From: Anaerobutyricum hallii DSM 3353 | GTDB taxonomy: Bacteria; Bacillota; Clostridia; Lachnospirales; Lachnospiraceae | DNA length: 56,393 nt | NCBI RefSeq assembly: GCF_000173975.1 | Contig: NZ_ACEP01000080.1 | Span: 1 to 56,393, forward strand | Direction of reading: 5' to 3' | In this document: positions 1 through 7,718 of the stretch, one piece after another | How positions within the stretch are numbered: position 1 is the first letter of the stretch | Layout: each line of letters opens with the position of its first letter | The notes under the pieces: generated by a model | Told to the model about the DNA's origin: nothing | Seen by the model: only the letters and a program-made list of their open reading frames with translations | Database searches by the model: none | Made by a program: the position numbers and the translations under genes

Positions 1-1
1 A

Positions 2-196
2 TGGAAAGGAAAGAAAATGGTAAAGGTAGACCGTTTCTTTCCTTCTAGTAAAAAATGCTGTAAATGTGGAAGGATAAAGAAAGAGCTGAAATTATCCGAA
101 AGAGCCTATCACTGTGCGTGTGGAAATAAGATGGACAGAGATCGTAATGCGGCAATCAACATACGTGAAGAAGCAAGAAGGATGTTGACAGCATAA
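2..196 (+). CDS. tnpB: TnpB, C-terminal part (IS200/IS605 family), cut by window edge
   Basis: The reading frame is open from the first bases and ends in TAA at 194-196, so only the last 64 residues are seen. They contain a zinc ribbon (CCKCG followed about 20 residues later by CACG) and the motif DRDRNAAINI, which carries the third RuvC catalytic Asp of TnpB proteins. TnpB is the RNA-guided nuclease of IS200/IS605 elements, related to Cas12. No stop or frameshift lies in the visible part. Whether the rest is intact, and whether a TnpA gene is present, cannot be seen. Confidence 0.9.
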   Translation, partial: WKGKKMVKVDRFFPSSKKCCKCGRIKKELKLSERAYHCACGNKMDRDRNAAINIREEARRMLTA

Positions 197-359
197 ACTG
201 TCCGTATCCGGACAAGCTGATAATAAGAAATATGCCCGTATCCGGGCAAAAGAATCGCGGGGCACGCGAGGATAGCTTGTAGATACTTGGCTCAGTAGAG
301 CCATTGAGCAAGAAGCCCCCACTTCAAAATCTATGATTTAAGTGGTGGGAGCATGTCAC
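190..359 (+). ncRNA. Probable TnpB omegaRNA (reRNA) scaffold
   Basis: Directly after the tnpB stop come five stem-loops in a row: 200-213 (GTCCG/CGGAC), 234-247 (GCCCG/CGGGC, same TATC loop), 256-268 (CGCG/CGCG), 288-303 (TGGCTC/GAGCCA) and 316-349 (CCCCCACTT/AAGTGGTGGG). In IS200/IS605 elements the omegaRNA spans the 3' end of tnpB and the right end, and the guide is the flanking host DNA, which here would start near 360. The boundaries are approximate and the RNA role is inferred from position and structure. Confidence 0.6.
316..359 (+). mobile_element. Right end of an IS200/IS605 element
   Basis: An imperfect hairpin with arms near 316-324 and 340-349, followed by a short GCATGTCAC tail, has the form of the subterminal right-end hairpin used by TnpA single-strand transposases. 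It lies about 120 bases after the tnpB stop, as expected. The exact cleavage site is estimated. The 292 bases from 360 to 651 are AT-rich and I see no gene in them. Confidence 0.6.
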
Positions 360-651
360 TAGATATATAGTATAGTTCTTTTATAACAATAAATTTGTAA
401 AGTTAAATTTTCTAAGGGATTCAAGGAGTGTTTGAAAAAATTCTGGTATAGGATAGTGTATTAGCTGTTTAGTAATAATAGTTTATGGACAATCATTTGG
501 CAGTTACAACAAAAGAGTCACGAATCAAACTATATCCAACAATACTTTAGAAGCTAGAAGGAAGAAACACTGGTATGTTACGAAAAATATACAAATTCAG
601 AATCTGTAAATGGACAAATAAAAAATAGGAAAGTAAGAGGAAGAAATCCAA

Positions 652-1398
652 ATGTTAAAAGTAATTATTTCCCCAGCGAAAAAAATGAAAATAAGAAACG
701 ATATTTTACCGTATAAAAATATCCCATTTTTTATAAAAGAAGCAGAGAAGCTTTTTTCTTACATGGGAAATATGTCATTTGATGAGCTAAAAGATTTGTG
801 GAAATGCAGTGATAAGCTTGTGGAAGAGAATGAGCGACAGTTTCGAATAGGAAACTTAAAACAGAATCTAAGCCCGGCGATTCTTTCCTATGAAGGAATC
901 CAGTATAAATATATGGCTCCAGCAGTATTTGAGGAGCAGGCTTTTACATGGTTAGAAAAACATTTACGGATTTTATCAGGCTTTTACGGTGCACTATCTC
1001 CATTTGACGGAGTAATTCCATATCGCCTTGAAATGCAGGCACGCTTCCACAAAGAAGAAATAGATAATTTATATGACTTTTGGGGACAAAAACTGGCAGA
1101 CTACGTCTTAAAAGACTGCGATTGTCTCATTAACCTTGCCTCCAAAGAATACAGCAAAAGCATTTTAAAATATATCCCTGAAAATGTACGAGTTATAACC
1201 TGTGTATTTGGAGAACTGATCGATGGAAAAATAAAAGAAAAAGGAACCTACGCAAAAATGGCAAGAGGTTCCCTTGTACGCTATATGGCAGAACATCAGA
1301 TAGAAAATCCAGAGGAAATTAAACAGTTCGATGAACTTGGATATAAATACAAAGAAGAATATTCAAACAGTACAAAATATTGCTATTTAATTCATTAA
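652..1398 (+). CDS. yaaA: YaaA/DUF328 family peroxide stress protein
   Basis: The 248-residue product begins MLKVIISPAKKM, the signature start of the YaaA (DUF328/UPF0246) family, and has the usual family length. E. coli YaaA limits oxidative damage by lowering free intracellular iron and binds DNA. The conserved FYGALSPFDGVIPYRLEM region is present near residues 121-138. The protein is cytoplasmic: no signal peptide or membrane segment. The start at 652 has only a modest purine-rich site (AAGAGGAAG). The last codons and stop lie inside the arm of a long palindrome that separates it from the convergent gene downstream. Confidence 0.9.
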   Translation: MLKVIISPAKKMKIRNDILPYKNIPFFIKEAEKLFSYMGNMSFDELKDLWKCSDKLVEENERQFRIGNLKQNLSPAILSYEGIQYKYMAPAVFEEQAFTWLEKHLRILSGFYGALSPFDGVIPYRLEMQARFHKEEIDNLYDFWGQKLADYVLKDCDCLINLASKEYSKSILKYIPENVRVITCVFGELIDGKIKEKGTYAKMARGSLVRYMAEHQIENPEEIKQFDELGYKYKEEYSNSTKYCYLIH

Positions 1399-1559
1399 GC
1401 GAACTACAGACGAAGGCATTGCCCCCAATAAGGCATATTTGTGATTTTAGTCGCTGCGGTTTAAATGTTCGCTCATGCGCTCACATCCAAACCGCAGCGA
1501 CTAAAGTCACAAATATAGGATATCGTATCTCTTCTCGGGCGTCTGTCCCTTAATGAATT
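1389..1559. repeat. Intergenic palindrome, copy A of the CAGACGA family
   Basis: Outer arms AATTCATTAA (1389-1398) and TTAATGAATT (1550-1559) are exactly complementary. Inside them are CAGACGA (1407) and CGTCTGT (1540). An inner 28-base stem (1435-1462 against 1489-1516, one mismatch) contains GTCGCTGCGGTTT. The arm segment between outer and inner stems does not pair in this copy. The arms contain the stop codons of both convergent neighbours, yaaA and the MYG1-family gene. It may act as a bidirectional terminator, but the same core recurs elsewhere, so it is a dispersed element. Confidence 0.85.
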
Positions 1560-2766
1560 AAATAGCAACAACCCTATTTTGGTGTTTTATGTAGACTGGG
1601 ATATGTTTTTTGTGTAAAACCCGGATGACAGGATAGACAATGAAAAGTTCTCCTTCAACGTAAACAGCATCTGGTTTATATTTTAAAATGCCTTTCACAT
1701 AGTCTTTAATATAAGATGCAAACTCCTCTTTTTCCATAGAAATCTCACCCAAGTTTCTGTCAAATGTAAGTGCGGGCATTTTCGGTAAGTCACAATGGAT
1801 AATTGCTGCATTTTCCATATGAGGGATTTCTTTAAGGATTTCATCCATTTTGGAAGAACCTCCCAAATTTATAATGCAAGAAGTTTCTGTAAAGTTTTCA
1901 AGGCTTATTTTGCAGGCAGAAATTGCATCGTTTACATCATCGACGGTCATGATAAAACCGCCTTTGTGGCAGAAGTTTGCGCTGGTTAAGCCAGTTGCCT
2001 GTTTTAATTCGTCTCTCTCTAAACCAAGCCAGTTTTCAGGGAAGCTGCATTTGTAATTGAGAGAATGTTCTTTTTTTAATGGCTGGATGCAATAGCCTCC
2101 GCGGTTTGAGGGGAAAATAATAAAGGCAATATCTGTTTCGCGTAATTGTTTCTGGCATGGGACGAATTCAGGGAGAACGAGAATTTTTGCTTCGATTTCA
2201 GATTTTTCCCCAGACAAAACAGAAGAATTATGTGCGGCTAAAATTTCTTCTACACGTTTCTCGGCACGTTCATTTCCTTTATATTTTTCGAACATATTTA
2301 CAAGAATCATTCCAGCTGTCTGTACCGCTCTGGAAAATGCTTCATTTTCTCCATTTTCCACATCCCAGGAAGGATTAAAATTGCCAATTAAAGTGGCAAG
2401 TTCATTTTTCTCGCCGGTATTGTCGTTAATATCAAGTGGCTGGATAAATGACTCATCGAACTTTGCGGCAAGTTCTTCGCCAAGAATTTCTGCACCAAGT
2501 TCTTCCCATAAAAGACCAAATGCAGCATAAGGAACACCATTTTCACGGATACGGCTGTCGCGCTGGTGATGGTCGTATTTTCCCCTGCCAATATCAAAAA
2601 CGATTCCATCAAAATCTTTTGGAACTTTATTTCCTCGGGTAATTGTGATTGCAGGATTTAAATATAACAACAGTGCATAGGAGAAAACATCGTCTGCATG
2701 AAATTTTCCACTATGTGTAAAAGCTTTTGCATTTTTCTTTTTAATTTGTTCTAATAGAGTATTCAT
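1558..2766 (-). CDS. MYG1-family (UPF0160) metal-dependent hydrolase-like protein
   Basis: The N-terminal half carries HSGKFHADDVFSYALL, FDIGRGKYDHHQ and related metal-ligand motifs of the MYG1/UPF0160 family, which belongs to the DHH-type phosphoesterases; eukaryotic MYG1 is a 3'-5' exoribonuclease. About 402 residues. The C-terminal quarter is less typical and I cannot assign it. I chose ATG at 2766, because GAGGTG lies six bases before it; a GTG at 2775 in the same frame would overlap that site. The gene is convergent with yaaA across a palindrome. Biochemical activity of the bacterial members is not settled. Confidence 0.8.
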   Translation of the reverse strand: MNTLLEQIKKKNAKAFTHSGKFHADDVFSYALLLYLNPAITITRGNKVPKDFDGIVFDIGRGKYDHHQRDSRIRENGVPYAAFGLLWEELGAEILGEELAAKFDESFIQPLDINDNTGEKNELATLIGNFNPSWDVENGENEAFSRAVQTAGMILVNMFEKYKGNERAEKRVEEILAAHNSSVLSGEKSEIEAKILVLPEFVPCQKQLRETDIAFIIFPSNRGGYCIQPLKKEHSLNYKCSFPENWLGLERDELKQATGLTSANFCHKGGFIMTVDDVNDAISACKISLENFTETSCIINLGGSSKMDEILKEIPHMENAAIIHCDLPKMPALTFDRNLGEISMEKEEFASYIKDYVKGILKYKPDAVYVEGELFIVYPVIRVLHKKHIPVYIKHQNRVVAI

Positions 2767-2959
2767 AAAATTCACCTCAGAATTTTTATTTCAGTCGAGA
2801 AGCTGCTCAATCTTCAGTATCAGTATAATAGTATAGCATAAAGTTATAGCAGAATTATACAAAAAAATACAAAATATATCCCCCTGGGGAGCTTGTGAGA
2901 AAAAATAGAAAGGTATATCCTAGGTTTAAAACATAAAAGCTTTATAGGAGGAAAGAAAG

Positions 2960-3967
2960 ATGCATATACCTGAAAATTATTTGAGTCCTTCGACCTGTGC
3001 GGTAATGGCCGCAGCAATGGTTTCGGTATGGACATACTCTGTTAAGAAAGTAAAAGAAGAAATTCCGAAGGTGAAGATGCCATTGCTTGGAATTGGAGCA
3101 GCGTTTTCTTTTCTTGGAATGATGTTCAATATCCCGCTTCCGGGAGGTACGACAGGACATGCAGTAGGAGGAACATTGATTGCGATTCTTACGGGAAGTC
3201 CATCGGCAGGCTGTATTGCCGTTACGATCGCACTGCTTATTCAGGCATTGTTGTTTGGTGATGGCGGTATTCTCGCTTTTGGAGCGAACTGTTTTAATAT
3301 GGCTTTCATATTGCCATTTCTCGGATTTGCGATTTACAAGCTTATCTGGGAAAAAACAGGAAAAAGAAAGTTAGCAGCAGGAATTGGTTCCTACATCGGC
3401 ATTAATGCAGCAGCATTTTGTGCAGCGATTGAGTTTGGAATTCAGCCATTGCTGTTTACTGATGCAGCAGGAAAGGCACTCTATTGTCCATATCCGCTTA
3501 CTATTTCTATTCCGGCAATGATGATTGGACATCTTACATTATTTGGAATTGCAGAAATAGTTCTTACTACAGCAATCCTTGCATTTGTGGAAAAGATATC
3601 ACCGGAAACATTAGAGGAAAAACCAGCACAGTCCGCATTTAAGCCATTATATATTCTTATGGCAGTTTTGATTATATTCACACCATTAGGTCTTCTGGCA
3701 AGTGGAACCGCCTGGGGAGAATGGGGCGTTGAAGAGATGGCATCCCTTGTAAGTAATGGAAAAGCACTTGGATATACACCGGCAGGAATGGAAAAGGGCT
3801 TTAGCCTTGCTTCACTTTTCCCGGATTACTCTATGGCAGGAATGCCGGAATGGATAGGATATATTTTATCTGCAGTTGTTGGCGTAGCGATTATTGTTAT
3901 CTTCTTTAAACTTTTAGCTGGAAGTAAAAAAGATAAAATAGATTTTTCAAAAGGGCAGTCAGTGTAA
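2960..3967 (+). CDS. cbiM: ECF-type cobalt/nickel transporter S component, CbiM/NikM type
   Basis: The product starts MHIPENYLSPSTCAV. The conserved N-terminal Met-His chelates Co2+ or Ni2+ in CbiM/NikM proteins, and PLPGGTTGHAVGGTL near residue 57 is a family signature. About six to eight hydrophobic segments are visible in 335 residues. The C-terminal third (from about residue 225) looks like a fused PDGLE/NikN-type auxiliary domain with a final membrane helix, so no separate CbiN gene is needed. An AGGAGG site lies just upstream. The stop overlaps the cbiQ start by one base. Cobalt versus nickel cannot be decided from sequence; no cobalamin or NiCo riboswitch was recognised in the 184-base upstream gap. 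Confidence 0.88.
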   Translation: MHIPENYLSPSTCAVMAAAMVSVWTYSVKKVKEEIPKVKMPLLGIGAAFSFLGMMFNIPLPGGTTGHAVGGTLIAILTGSPSAGCIAVTIALLIQALLFGDGGILAFGANCFNMAFILPFLGFAIYKLIWEKTGKRKLAAGIGSYIGINAAAFCAAIEFGIQPLLFTDAAGKALYCPYPLTISIPAMMIGHLTLFGIAEIVLTTAILAFVEKISPETLEEKPAQSAFKPLYILMAVLIIFTPLGLLASGTAWGEWGVEEMASLVSNGKALGYTPAGMEKGFSLASLFPDYSMAGMPEWIGYILSAVVGVAIIVIFFKLLAGSKKDKIDFSKGQSV

Positions 3968-4794
3968 TGCAAAATCAGGAAAAAAATAATAGTTTTCTTC
4001 CATCATGGATGTGTGAAACGGAGCAATATGTTCCGAGTATTGATAAAGATGGATTTATTACAAAAAGTACGCAGGCAGTTCTTGGTGTACTGTCAAAATT
4101 AAAATGGAAAGAAGGGAAGGACGGGTGCCTAAGCGCCAGTCCTTCTTTAAAACTATGTTATACATTCCTATATATTTTACTTACTGCCTGTTCAAAAAAC
4201 TATGTATTTTCATTAATTATGGCAGGCGGAACTATTCTTGCACTTGCAACTTATCCGGCAGAAACAATGAAACAGATACTTTCGGGGACATTTGGAGCAG
4301 TACTTTTTTCTGCACTAATACTTTTACCGGCAGTGTTTATAGGAAATCCGCAGATTTTGCTTATTATCACAACCAAAGTGTTTGTATCCGTTACGCTTAT
4401 AGGTATTCTGTCAGCGGGAACATCCTGGAATAAATTAACAGCAAGCCTCCGCTCATTTCATATACCGGATATCTTTATTTTTACATTGGATATTACATTA
4501 AAATATATTGCCGTACTCGGAGAAATCTGCATGGAAATCCTTACGTCACTTCGCTTACGATCTGTAGGACAAAACAGGAAAAAAGCACAGTCCTTTTCTG
4601 GGATATTGGGGATTTCCTTTTTAAAATCAAGAGAAATGGCAGAGGAAATGTATGCAGCGATGTGCTGCCGTGGATTTGTTGGAGAATATAAAACACAAAA
4701 AACATCTACCTTTCGAAAACAGGATATCTTGAGTCTTCTTTTGATGATAGGAGTAACAGGAATATTCATTTATTTCGAGGGTCTGTGGAAATAA
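3967..4794 (+). CDS. cbiQ: ECF transporter transmembrane T component, CbiQ type
   Basis: A 275-residue membrane protein whose position between cbiM and cbiO and whose sequence fit the EcfT/CbiQ family. Several hydrophobic helices span residues 60-195. The C-terminal cytoplasmic coupling region has the typical short Ala-Arg-Gly signatures: SLRLRSVG near 195 and AAMCCRGFVGEY near 235. These helices connect the substrate-binding CbiM to the ATPase CbiO. Its start codon overlaps the cbiM stop, indicating translational coupling. The first 50 residues are hydrophilic and rather variable. Confidence 0.88.
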   Translation: MQNQEKNNSFLPSWMCETEQYVPSIDKDGFITKSTQAVLGVLSKLKWKEGKDGCLSASPSLKLCYTFLYILLTACSKNYVFSLIMAGGTILALATYPAETMKQILSGTFGAVLFSALILLPAVFIGNPQILLIITTKVFVSVTLIGILSAGTSWNKLTASLRSFHIPDIFIFTLDITLKYIAVLGEICMEILTSLRLRSVGQNRKKAQSFSGILGISFLKSREMAEEMYAAMCCRGFVGEYKTQKTSTFRKQDILSLLLMIGVTGIFIYFEGLWK

Positions 4795-4880
4795 CACGAA
4801 GCAATCAATCTAGTATCAAAGAGGGTAAAAGACCTTTTAATCCTAACATATAGCAATTTTCTATGAGAAGAGAATAAAAA

Positions 4881-4922
4881 GTAAAATCAAGAATAACAAA
4901 AGTAAAATCAAGAATAACAAAA
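4881..4922. repeat. Two exact 21-base tandem copies between cbiQ and cbiO
   Basis: The unit starting GTAAAATCAAGAATAAC occurs at 4881-4901 and again at 4902-4922, directly before the cbiO ribosome binding site (AAGGAAG). The 146-base gap between cbiQ and cbiO is unusual in an otherwise coupled operon; the duplication probably arose by slippage. Confidence 0.9.
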
Positions 4923-4940
4923 ATAAAAGGAAGATTCAAA

Positions 4941-5606
4941 ATGATAGAATTAAAAAATGTATGTTATGCATATGGGAATGAAATTGCATTACGATACATT
5001 AATTTAAATATTCAAAAAGGTGAATCTGTAATAATACAGGGACCAAATGGATGTGGTAAATCTACATTGATAAAAATATTGAACGGAATCATATTTCCGA
5101 TGGAAGGCAGTTATACCTATGAAGATCACGAAATAACAGAAAAAGCATTAAAAGATTCTCGCTTTGCCAAATGGTTTCATCAGCAGATGGGTTATGTTTT
5201 TCAAAATGCAGATACACAGCTTTTTTGTGGAAGCGTAGAAGAAGAAATCGCATTTGGCCCGATCCAGATGGGACTTTCCGAAGAAAAAGTCAAACAAAGA
5301 ACAGAGGATTGCCTTCGTTTATTTGGAATCGAAAAACTAAGAGAACGCCCACCGTATCATTTAAGCGGTGGAGAAAAACGAAAAGTATCATTAGCGTGCA
5401 TCCTTTCTATGAATCCCGAAGTTCTTATATTAGACGAACCCCTCGCTGGACTCGATGAAAGTACACAGAAAATGCTTATAGATTTTCTGAAGAAATTTCA
5501 TGCAGCAGGGAAAACACTAATTATCATTACCCATAATAATCAGCTTGCGAAAGAGCTTGGAACCCGGTTTATCCAGATGAATGAAAATCATGAATTAACT
5601 ATTTGA
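4941..5606 (+). CDS. cbiO: ECF transporter ATPase, CbiO type
   Basis: This 221-residue ATP-binding protein drives the Co/Ni ECF transporter. All ABC motifs are present: Walker A GPNGCGKST (about residue 34), Q-loop GYVFQNADTQLF, signature LSGGEKRKVSLA, Walker B VLILDEPLAGLD and the switch His in ITHN. It is slightly shorter than most EcfA/CbiO proteins (about 250-280) because the C-terminal tail is brief, but the catalytic core is complete. The gene follows cbiQ after a 146-base gap. Its stop codon marks the start of a palindrome that separates it from the convergent DUF4179 gene. Confidence 0.92.
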   Translation: MIELKNVCYAYGNEIALRYINLNIQKGESVIIQGPNGCGKSTLIKILNGIIFPMEGSYTYEDHEITEKALKDSRFAKWFHQQMGYVFQNADTQLFCGSVEEEIAFGPIQMGLSEEKVKQRTEDCLRLFGIEKLRERPPYHLSGGEKRKVSLACILSMNPEVLILDEPLAGLDESTQKMLIDFLKKFHAAGKTLIIITHNNQLAKELGTRFIQMNENHELTI

Positions 5607-5760
5607 TTCATTAGGGGAAACAGACGAAAATAAAAAGAATAGACCATAGTAAATGTAAAGATATCACTGCGTAGAAAATGTCTGTCCGGCATTTTTACTT
5701 GCTCTCACATTACATTTACTATGGTATTATTTCTTTTTTCGTCTGTTTTCTCTAATGAAT
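5606..5760. repeat. Intergenic palindrome, copy B of the CAGACGA family
   Basis: Outer arms ATTCATTA (5606) and TAATGAAT (5753) pair, then CAGACGA (5621-5627) pairs with TCGTCTG (5739-5745), then ACCATAGTAAATGTAA (5643-5658) pairs perfectly with its complement at 5710-5725. The tip has the family-like word CACTGCG but a different stem sequence from copy A. The outer arm starts on the last base of the cbiO stop and includes the stop of the convergent DUF4179 gene. Confidence 0.85.
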
Positions 5761-6900
5761 AGTAATAGTAAAAGCCTTTCCTAGTGATTTATAGTTAGAG
5801 ATAGAGATTTCCTGAGCATCATCAGTGTTTGTGGTGCTGACTTCAATTTCAGTAGATTCTGCTACTGTTTTTTCAGTGGATTCTGCCGTTTCTTCTGTAC
5901 TATTAACAGAGGAAGACAGAGGAAAGTCATTATAATATGGAGTTAAAGTGAGGCAGGTGGCTTTAGGGGAAATATAGCCGGTCATTCTGTCTACTGTAAA
6001 AGTACCATTTGTTCCATCGGCGGTATCAAGGTAGAATTCTACAGGGTTTCCAAGGTCATCTTTTCCTTTCAATATAATGTCCCCAGAGAGTCCAGTATTA
6101 TTTTTTGAAATAGTAAATGAGATTTGATGGTTTACGATATTACTTCTATAATTTTTTAAAGTTATTTTTGTTTTATTTGGTAAGGTAAAAGAATGATTTA
6201 ATGCTACGTTTGTTGTTTTTGCATTTAATTCTTTACCGGATGCCGCAAATTTTAATTTTCCAATAGAGGTATTTGATTTATCTAATGTGGAAAAGTTGAT
6301 CGTAAAATCAGCTTTCTCTGATAAAATGGAGGAATCATTTAATTGTATTTCACTTTCAGAAATAGAAGTTAGCTTGTCGATAGGAGTAGAACAGATGCCG
6401 ACACTTTCTACAATAGGTTCTCCAGCGATAGTAAGGTCTATATCAATTGGCAATTCAGTGATAGTTTTGATATTTGATTTTTTCAATACAGAACTGTCTT
6501 TTATTTTTGTTTTGTAGGAAATGATAAGGCTATGTCCATCAAGAATTACTTCATTTAATGTGATAGTGATGCCGTTTTTGGATATAGATTTACCAACGAC
6601 AGTACTGTAAGGACTAAGGTCTTCTTTGGTGCCTAAAAGTGTGGATAAACTTTCCATAATCTGTTGGGATTGTGCGTATACGTTCTGCCTTACCGGAGCA
6701 CTGCTTCCACCAAGAAGAATAATAAAGGCAGCTGCGGCAGCAGCATATTTTTTCCAGGTGTGTTTTTTAACGGAAGTTTTTTTCTTTAAAGCAAAAGATT
6801 GTTTCCAGTTTTTTAAATCAGTACTTGTAATATCGACAGTTTCAAAAGTATCTATCTGATTGTCAATGTCATTTAATAAATCATAAATATCATTTTTCAT
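5752..6900 (-). CDS. DUF4179 membrane protein, probable anti-sigma partner
   Basis: Residues 1-50 form a short hydrophilic N-terminal domain. One membrane helix (AAAAAAFIILLGG, about residues 53-66) follows, then a large extracytoplasmic part with the DUF4179 region near residues 70-190 and a Ser/Thr/Glu-rich segment near 330-360. This layout (short cytoplasmic sigma-binding part, one helix, sensor outside) is that of anti-sigma factors paired with ECF sigma genes. Its start overlaps the end of the sigma gene by 11 bases and has its own GGAGG site. The anti-sigma role is inferred from gene pairing; no zinc-binding HxxxCxxC motif is visible. Confidence 0.75.
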   Translation of the reverse strand: MKNDIYDLLNDIDNQIDTFETVDITSTDLKNWKQSFALKKKTSVKKHTWKKYAAAAAAFIILLGGSSAPVRQNVYAQSQQIMESLSTLLGTKEDLSPYSTVVGKSISKNGITITLNEVILDGHSLIISYKTKIKDSSVLKKSNIKTITELPIDIDLTIAGEPIVESVGICSTPIDKLTSISESEIQLNDSSILSEKADFTINFSTLDKSNTSIGKLKFAASGKELNAKTTNVALNHSFTLPNKTKITLKNYRSNIVNHQISFTISKNNTGLSGDIILKGKDDLGNPVEFYLDTADGTNGTFTVDRMTGYISPKATCLTLTPYYNDFPLSSSVNSTEETAESTEKTVAESTEIEVSTTNTDDAQEISISNYKSLGKAFTITIH

Positions 6901-7480
6901 AACTCGTACCTCCAGTCAGATGAGTTGAATTTGTTTGAGGGAAAAGAGAACGCAGCTTCTTTTTACTGCGGAAAAGCCGATTATACAGTACAGGCTTGTT
7001 TGTATTCATTTCTTTGGATATCTCATCAAATGGTTTTTCTTCTACATATAGTTTGATGAAAAGCTCTCTATCTTGTGGTTTTAGGCAGGATAACATTTGC
7101 TTTGTTTCTTCAGAAAATTCTTCTTCAAATTGTGTGTGTAATTCTATTGCATCGTCCAATCCTTTAGTATATTGCGCATTTTCCCAGCTTGTTTCCAAAA
7201 GATGATTTGCGTATTTTCTTTTATAATCAAGAGCTTTTAATCGGGCAATTCCGCCAATCCAGTTTGCAAATGGATTACGGGCGGAGTCATATGAGTCGAT
7301 ATGTTCCCATACAGCGAAGAAAACGTCATTCATACATTCCTCTTCGTATTGAGAAAGAACATTCAGATAACGATGCACAACAGACTTTACAAGTCCACCA
7401 TAATGTACCATCACATATTCTAAAGCTCTCTCATTTCTGTGGGATAACGCTTCCACAAAATTCGATTCTTTTATCTTCAT
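6890..7480 (-). CDS. ECF-type RNA polymerase sigma factor
   Basis: A 196-residue sigma-70 family protein. Region 2 spans about residues 20-90 (core binding around EEECMNDVFFAVW, -10 recognition around NPFANWIGGIARLKALDYKRK). Region 4 spans about residues 125-185 (LKPQDRELFIKLY, then the helix-turn-helix FDEISKEMNTNKPVLYNRLFRSKKKL). An AAAGGAG site lies before the ATG. It is transcribed with the DUF4179 gene, which probably holds it inactive at the membrane until a cell-envelope signal arrives. Targets cannot be predicted; the pair's own upstream region carries a vegetative-looking promoter. Confidence 0.88.
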   Translation of the reverse strand: MKIKESNFVEALSHRNERALEYVMVHYGGLVKSVVHRYLNVLSQYEEECMNDVFFAVWEHIDSYDSARNPFANWIGGIARLKALDYKRKYANHLLETSWENAQYTKGLDDAIELHTQFEEEFSEETKQMLSCLKPQDRELFIKLYVEEKPFDEISKEMNTNKPVLYNRLFRSKKKLRSLFPQTNSTHLTGGTSYEK

Positions 7481-7525
7481 AGGTTACTCCTTTATGTACA
7501 TTCGAATGTAAAAAATATATGGATA

Positions 7526-7554
7526 ATTATATCGGTTACATTATATATTCGCAA
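7526..7554 (-). promoter_or_regulatory. Promoter of the sigma/DUF4179 operon
   Basis: On the minus strand TTGCGA (7549-7554) is separated by 17 bases from a perfect TATAAT (7526-7531), about 45 bases before the sigma factor start. This is a sigma-A type promoter, so basal expression does not require the ECF sigma itself. Confidence 0.65.
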
Positions 7555-7718
7555 ATAAGGGATGAGAATCTCTCACTTTTTTGAAAATATTTTGATTTTT
7601 TTGAAAAGGCTGATTTCCGTCTCCCAAACCGCAGAGAACCGAAAGATTTATTTCCTTTGAATGTTACCCTAAAACCTGTTAAGATGGGAGTAGAAATTTT
7701 CGAAAGAGGAAACCACCG

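Noticed and set aside
360-651. Short coding frame around 484-549
   Set aside because: Only about 21 codons, no ribosome binding site and no recognisable family.
1399-1557. The palindromes as plain bidirectional terminators
   Set aside because: Some may terminate transcription, but stems of 29-31 perfect pairs, shared cores and copies not placed between convergent genes show more than simple terminators.
2776-2959. Cobalamin or NiCo riboswitch upstream of cbiM
   Set aside because: The gap is only 184 bases and shows none of the conserved core words of those classes.
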